Positions 14,168 to 15,027 of a stretch of DNA of 15,027 nt are shown here, piece by piece. Below the pieces are notes generated by a model. That model had not been told where the DNA came from and did no database searches. It worked only from the letters and a program-made list of their open reading frames with translations. The DNA is from JABCPE02 sp963530295 (GTDB lineage Bacteria; Bacteroidota; Bacteroidia; Flavobacteriales; Weeksellaceae), in assembly GCA_963530295.1 (NCBI GenBank), contig CAUSCF010000029.1, positions 1 to 15,027 of the forward strand, read 5' to 3'. The translations under genes and the position numbers were made by a program. Within the stretch, counting starts at the first letter, position 1, and each line of letters begins with the position of its first letter.

Positions 14168-14758
14168 ATGAAAGATTCAAGTAATAAAATGGAAAATTTT
14201 AGTTCGTATTTTAAGAAAATAGATGAAAAAACCTCAGAAATACCCGAAAATAATTTACTTTTTTGGGGTAGTTGGTTTTGTGAGGGTTTATTACAAAGGT
14301 GTAAAAATCATATTCAAGTTTTTTTGACCGATGAAGAGGTTTCATTGATTAATGAAATCATAAGTTATTTATGGAATCTCGTTGATGAAAAGGAACAAAT
14401 GGATATGAGTAAAATTAATTCGTTGTACGAAAGGCTTAACGACATAGATGAAACAGATTTAGATGCAACAGATTATCAACAAGAAGAGATATATGAGTTG
14501 ATAGTTTCTTTAGATGATATTTTAAGATATTGTCAGTCAGGCGTAAGAGGTTTTGAAGATAATATTTCTCAATCAATTATCAATGTAATTGATATAATGC
14601 TACAAGATGAAGATAAGGATATTTTATCAAAGGAAGGATTTCAAGATGCTTTGGTTCAAAATGAAATTAAAGCTCAATTTGAAATGATATCTTTACTTAA
14701 AGAGAAAAAATTAACAAGTGAGTTTAAACATTATTTACGCAATGTTTCAGATATGTGA
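14168..14758 (+). CDS. DUF416-like helical protein, possible immunity protein
   Basis: A 196-aa soluble, helical, acidic protein. The order of its elements follows the DUF416 family (E. coli YjaG type): an opening helix with LLFWGSWFCEGLLQR, a second helix ending SLINEIISYLWNLV, then SLYERLNDI, a helical pair SLDDILRYCQSG...SQSIINVIDIML, and a late helix VQNEIKAQFEMISLLKE. I see this by remembered pattern, not by a search, so the call is moderate. The function of DUF416 is not firmly known; the placement after an SMI1/KNR4 gene and between copies of a repeat suggests membership in an immunity array. The last codons (Asn-Val-Ser-Asp-Met) are encoded by a truncated copy of the intergenic repeat, so the natural C terminus may have been altered by recombination. 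A second in-frame ATG at codon 8 is a possible start. Confidence 0.72.
   Translation: MKDSSNKMENFSSYFKKIDEKTSEIPENNLLFWGSWFCEGLLQRCKNHIQVFLTDEEVSLINEIISYLWNLVDEKEQMDMSKINSLYERLNDIDETDLDATDYQQEEIYELIVSLDDILRYCQSGVRGFEDNISQSIINVIDIMLQDEDKDILSKEGFQDALVQNEIKAQFEMISLLKEKKLTSEFKHYLRNVSDM
14741..14756 (+). repeat. Truncated third copy of the intergenic repeat (left end)
   Basis: AATGTTTCAGATATGT matches the left end of copy 2 (14086-14101) at 15 of 16 bases and then diverges into GATGAACAAC. It forms the last coding triplets of the DUF416-like gene and the first base of its stop codon. The GC-rich right part of the repeat is missing here. Confidence 0.5.
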
Positions 14759-14807
14759 TGAACAACACTCTTGACAAAAATAAATCCATTCAAATCATCT
14801 TAAAAAC

Positions 14808-14843
14808 AAAATATCCCAATGAGTGATTCATTGGGATATTTTT
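14808..14843. terminator. Strong hairpin terminator after the immunity-like array
   Basis: AAATATCCCAATGA (14809-14822) pairs perfectly with TCATTGGGATATTT (14828-14841) around the loop GTGAT; one further A-T pair extends it. T-runs follow on both strands (TTTTTA on plus; TTTTGTTTTTA on minus), so it can act in both directions. It closes the plus-strand accessory block. Confidence 0.88.
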
Positions 14844-14952
14844 ATAAATATAAAAATTTAATTTTCATTTGAACTTTGTTTGAACTTTTTTCCTATTTTA
14901 TACCTATTTATTGACTAGTGTTTTTCTCCCTAAAATAGGCGTATTTTACCTA
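14844..14952. other. AT-rich non-coding spacer before the tRNA end
   Basis: No supported reading frame. It contains a short direct repeat, TTTGAAC at 14870-14876 and 14881-14887, and T-rich runs. Lying between the array terminator and a tRNA 3' end, it could be the edge of an inserted segment, but no matching attachment-site copy is seen in the window. Confidence 0.3.
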
Positions 14953-14990
14953 TAATAAAAAGTAAGATACTGAAAAACAATATCTTACTT
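14953..14990 (-). terminator. Terminator of the minus-strand tRNA gene
   Basis: AAGTAAGATA (14960-14969) and TATCTTACTT (14981-14990) form a perfect 10-bp stem with an 11-nt loop. Read on the minus strand it lies 5 bases past the tRNA 3' end and is followed by TTTATTATA, as expected for an intrinsic terminator of a tRNA transcript. Confidence 0.75.
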
Positions 14991-14995
14991 GATTG

Positions 14996-15027
14996 AGCCA
15001 TTATCGGGACTTGAACCCGAGACCTCT
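14996..15027 (-). tRNA. tRNA gene, 3' end only (cut by the window edge)
   Basis: Read on the minus strand, the T arm is complete: stem TCGGG / CCCGA around the loop TTCAAGT (15004-15020). It is followed by the 7-base acceptor strand TAATGGC and discriminator base T. The next bases are CAAT, so CCA is not encoded. AGAGGTC before the T stem fits the variable-loop region. The anticodon lies outside the window, so the amino acid cannot be assigned; acceptor and discriminator recall some Bacteroidota tRNA-Thr genes, which is only a guess. Confidence 0.8.

Overview
The window looks like chromosome of a low-GC member of Bacteroidota, most likely class Flavobacteriia (a Chryseobacterium/Weeksellaceae-type genome). 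The evidence is the AT-rich sequence, the absence of Shine-Dalgarno-like leaders, several -7 elements of the Bacteroidota form TAnnTTTG close to start codons, and the protein types (a large LIC_10190-like membrane protein, a thioredoxin with WCGD, SMI1/KNR4 proteins). This is inference; no species can be named from sequence alone.

Region 1 (2-4052, plus strand) is the end of a surface-polysaccharide (O-antigen or capsule type) locus: a DegT-family sugar aminotransferase and three consecutive GT-A type glycosyltransferases, the last two overlapping by 4 bp. By eye the first two glycosyltransferase genes are more AT-rich than their neighbours, as is usual for exchangeable polysaccharide genes. 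A strong hairpin terminator separates this block from convergent genes.

Region 2 (4081-10498, minus strand) reads in transcription order: a multi-spanning LIC_10190-like membrane protein, chorismate synthase aroC, a one-cysteine thioredoxin-fold protein, a CxxC redoxin, an OsmC-family protein, a stand-alone ketoacyl-ACP synthase III, and an acyltransferase-3 membrane protein. Gaps are 2-36 bp, so most of it is probably one transcription unit, with a likely extra promoter directly before aroC. It joins aromatic biosynthesis, thiol/peroxide handling and acyl-chain/acyl-transfer chemistry.

Region 3 (10568-12626, plus strand) diverges from region 2: yicC (RNase-related), gmk (guanylate kinase) and folB (dihydroneopterin aldolase), ending in a large terminator. 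gmk and folB overlap by 4 bp. FolB carries an unusual N-terminal extension of about 36 residues.

Region 4 (12654-14843, plus strand) is accessory in character: a small lipoprotein, an unidentified acidic protein of 113 aa, an SMI1/KNR4 (SUKH) protein and a DUF416-like protein. The last three resemble an array of immunity genes of polymorphic toxin systems, with no toxin in the window. A GC-rich repeat of about 67 bp follows the first two of these three genes, and the last gene ends in a truncated copy of the same repeat. This modular layout is the most interesting feature of the window. The window closes with the 3' end of a minus-strand tRNA gene and its terminator. No gap longer than 300 bases lacks a feature.
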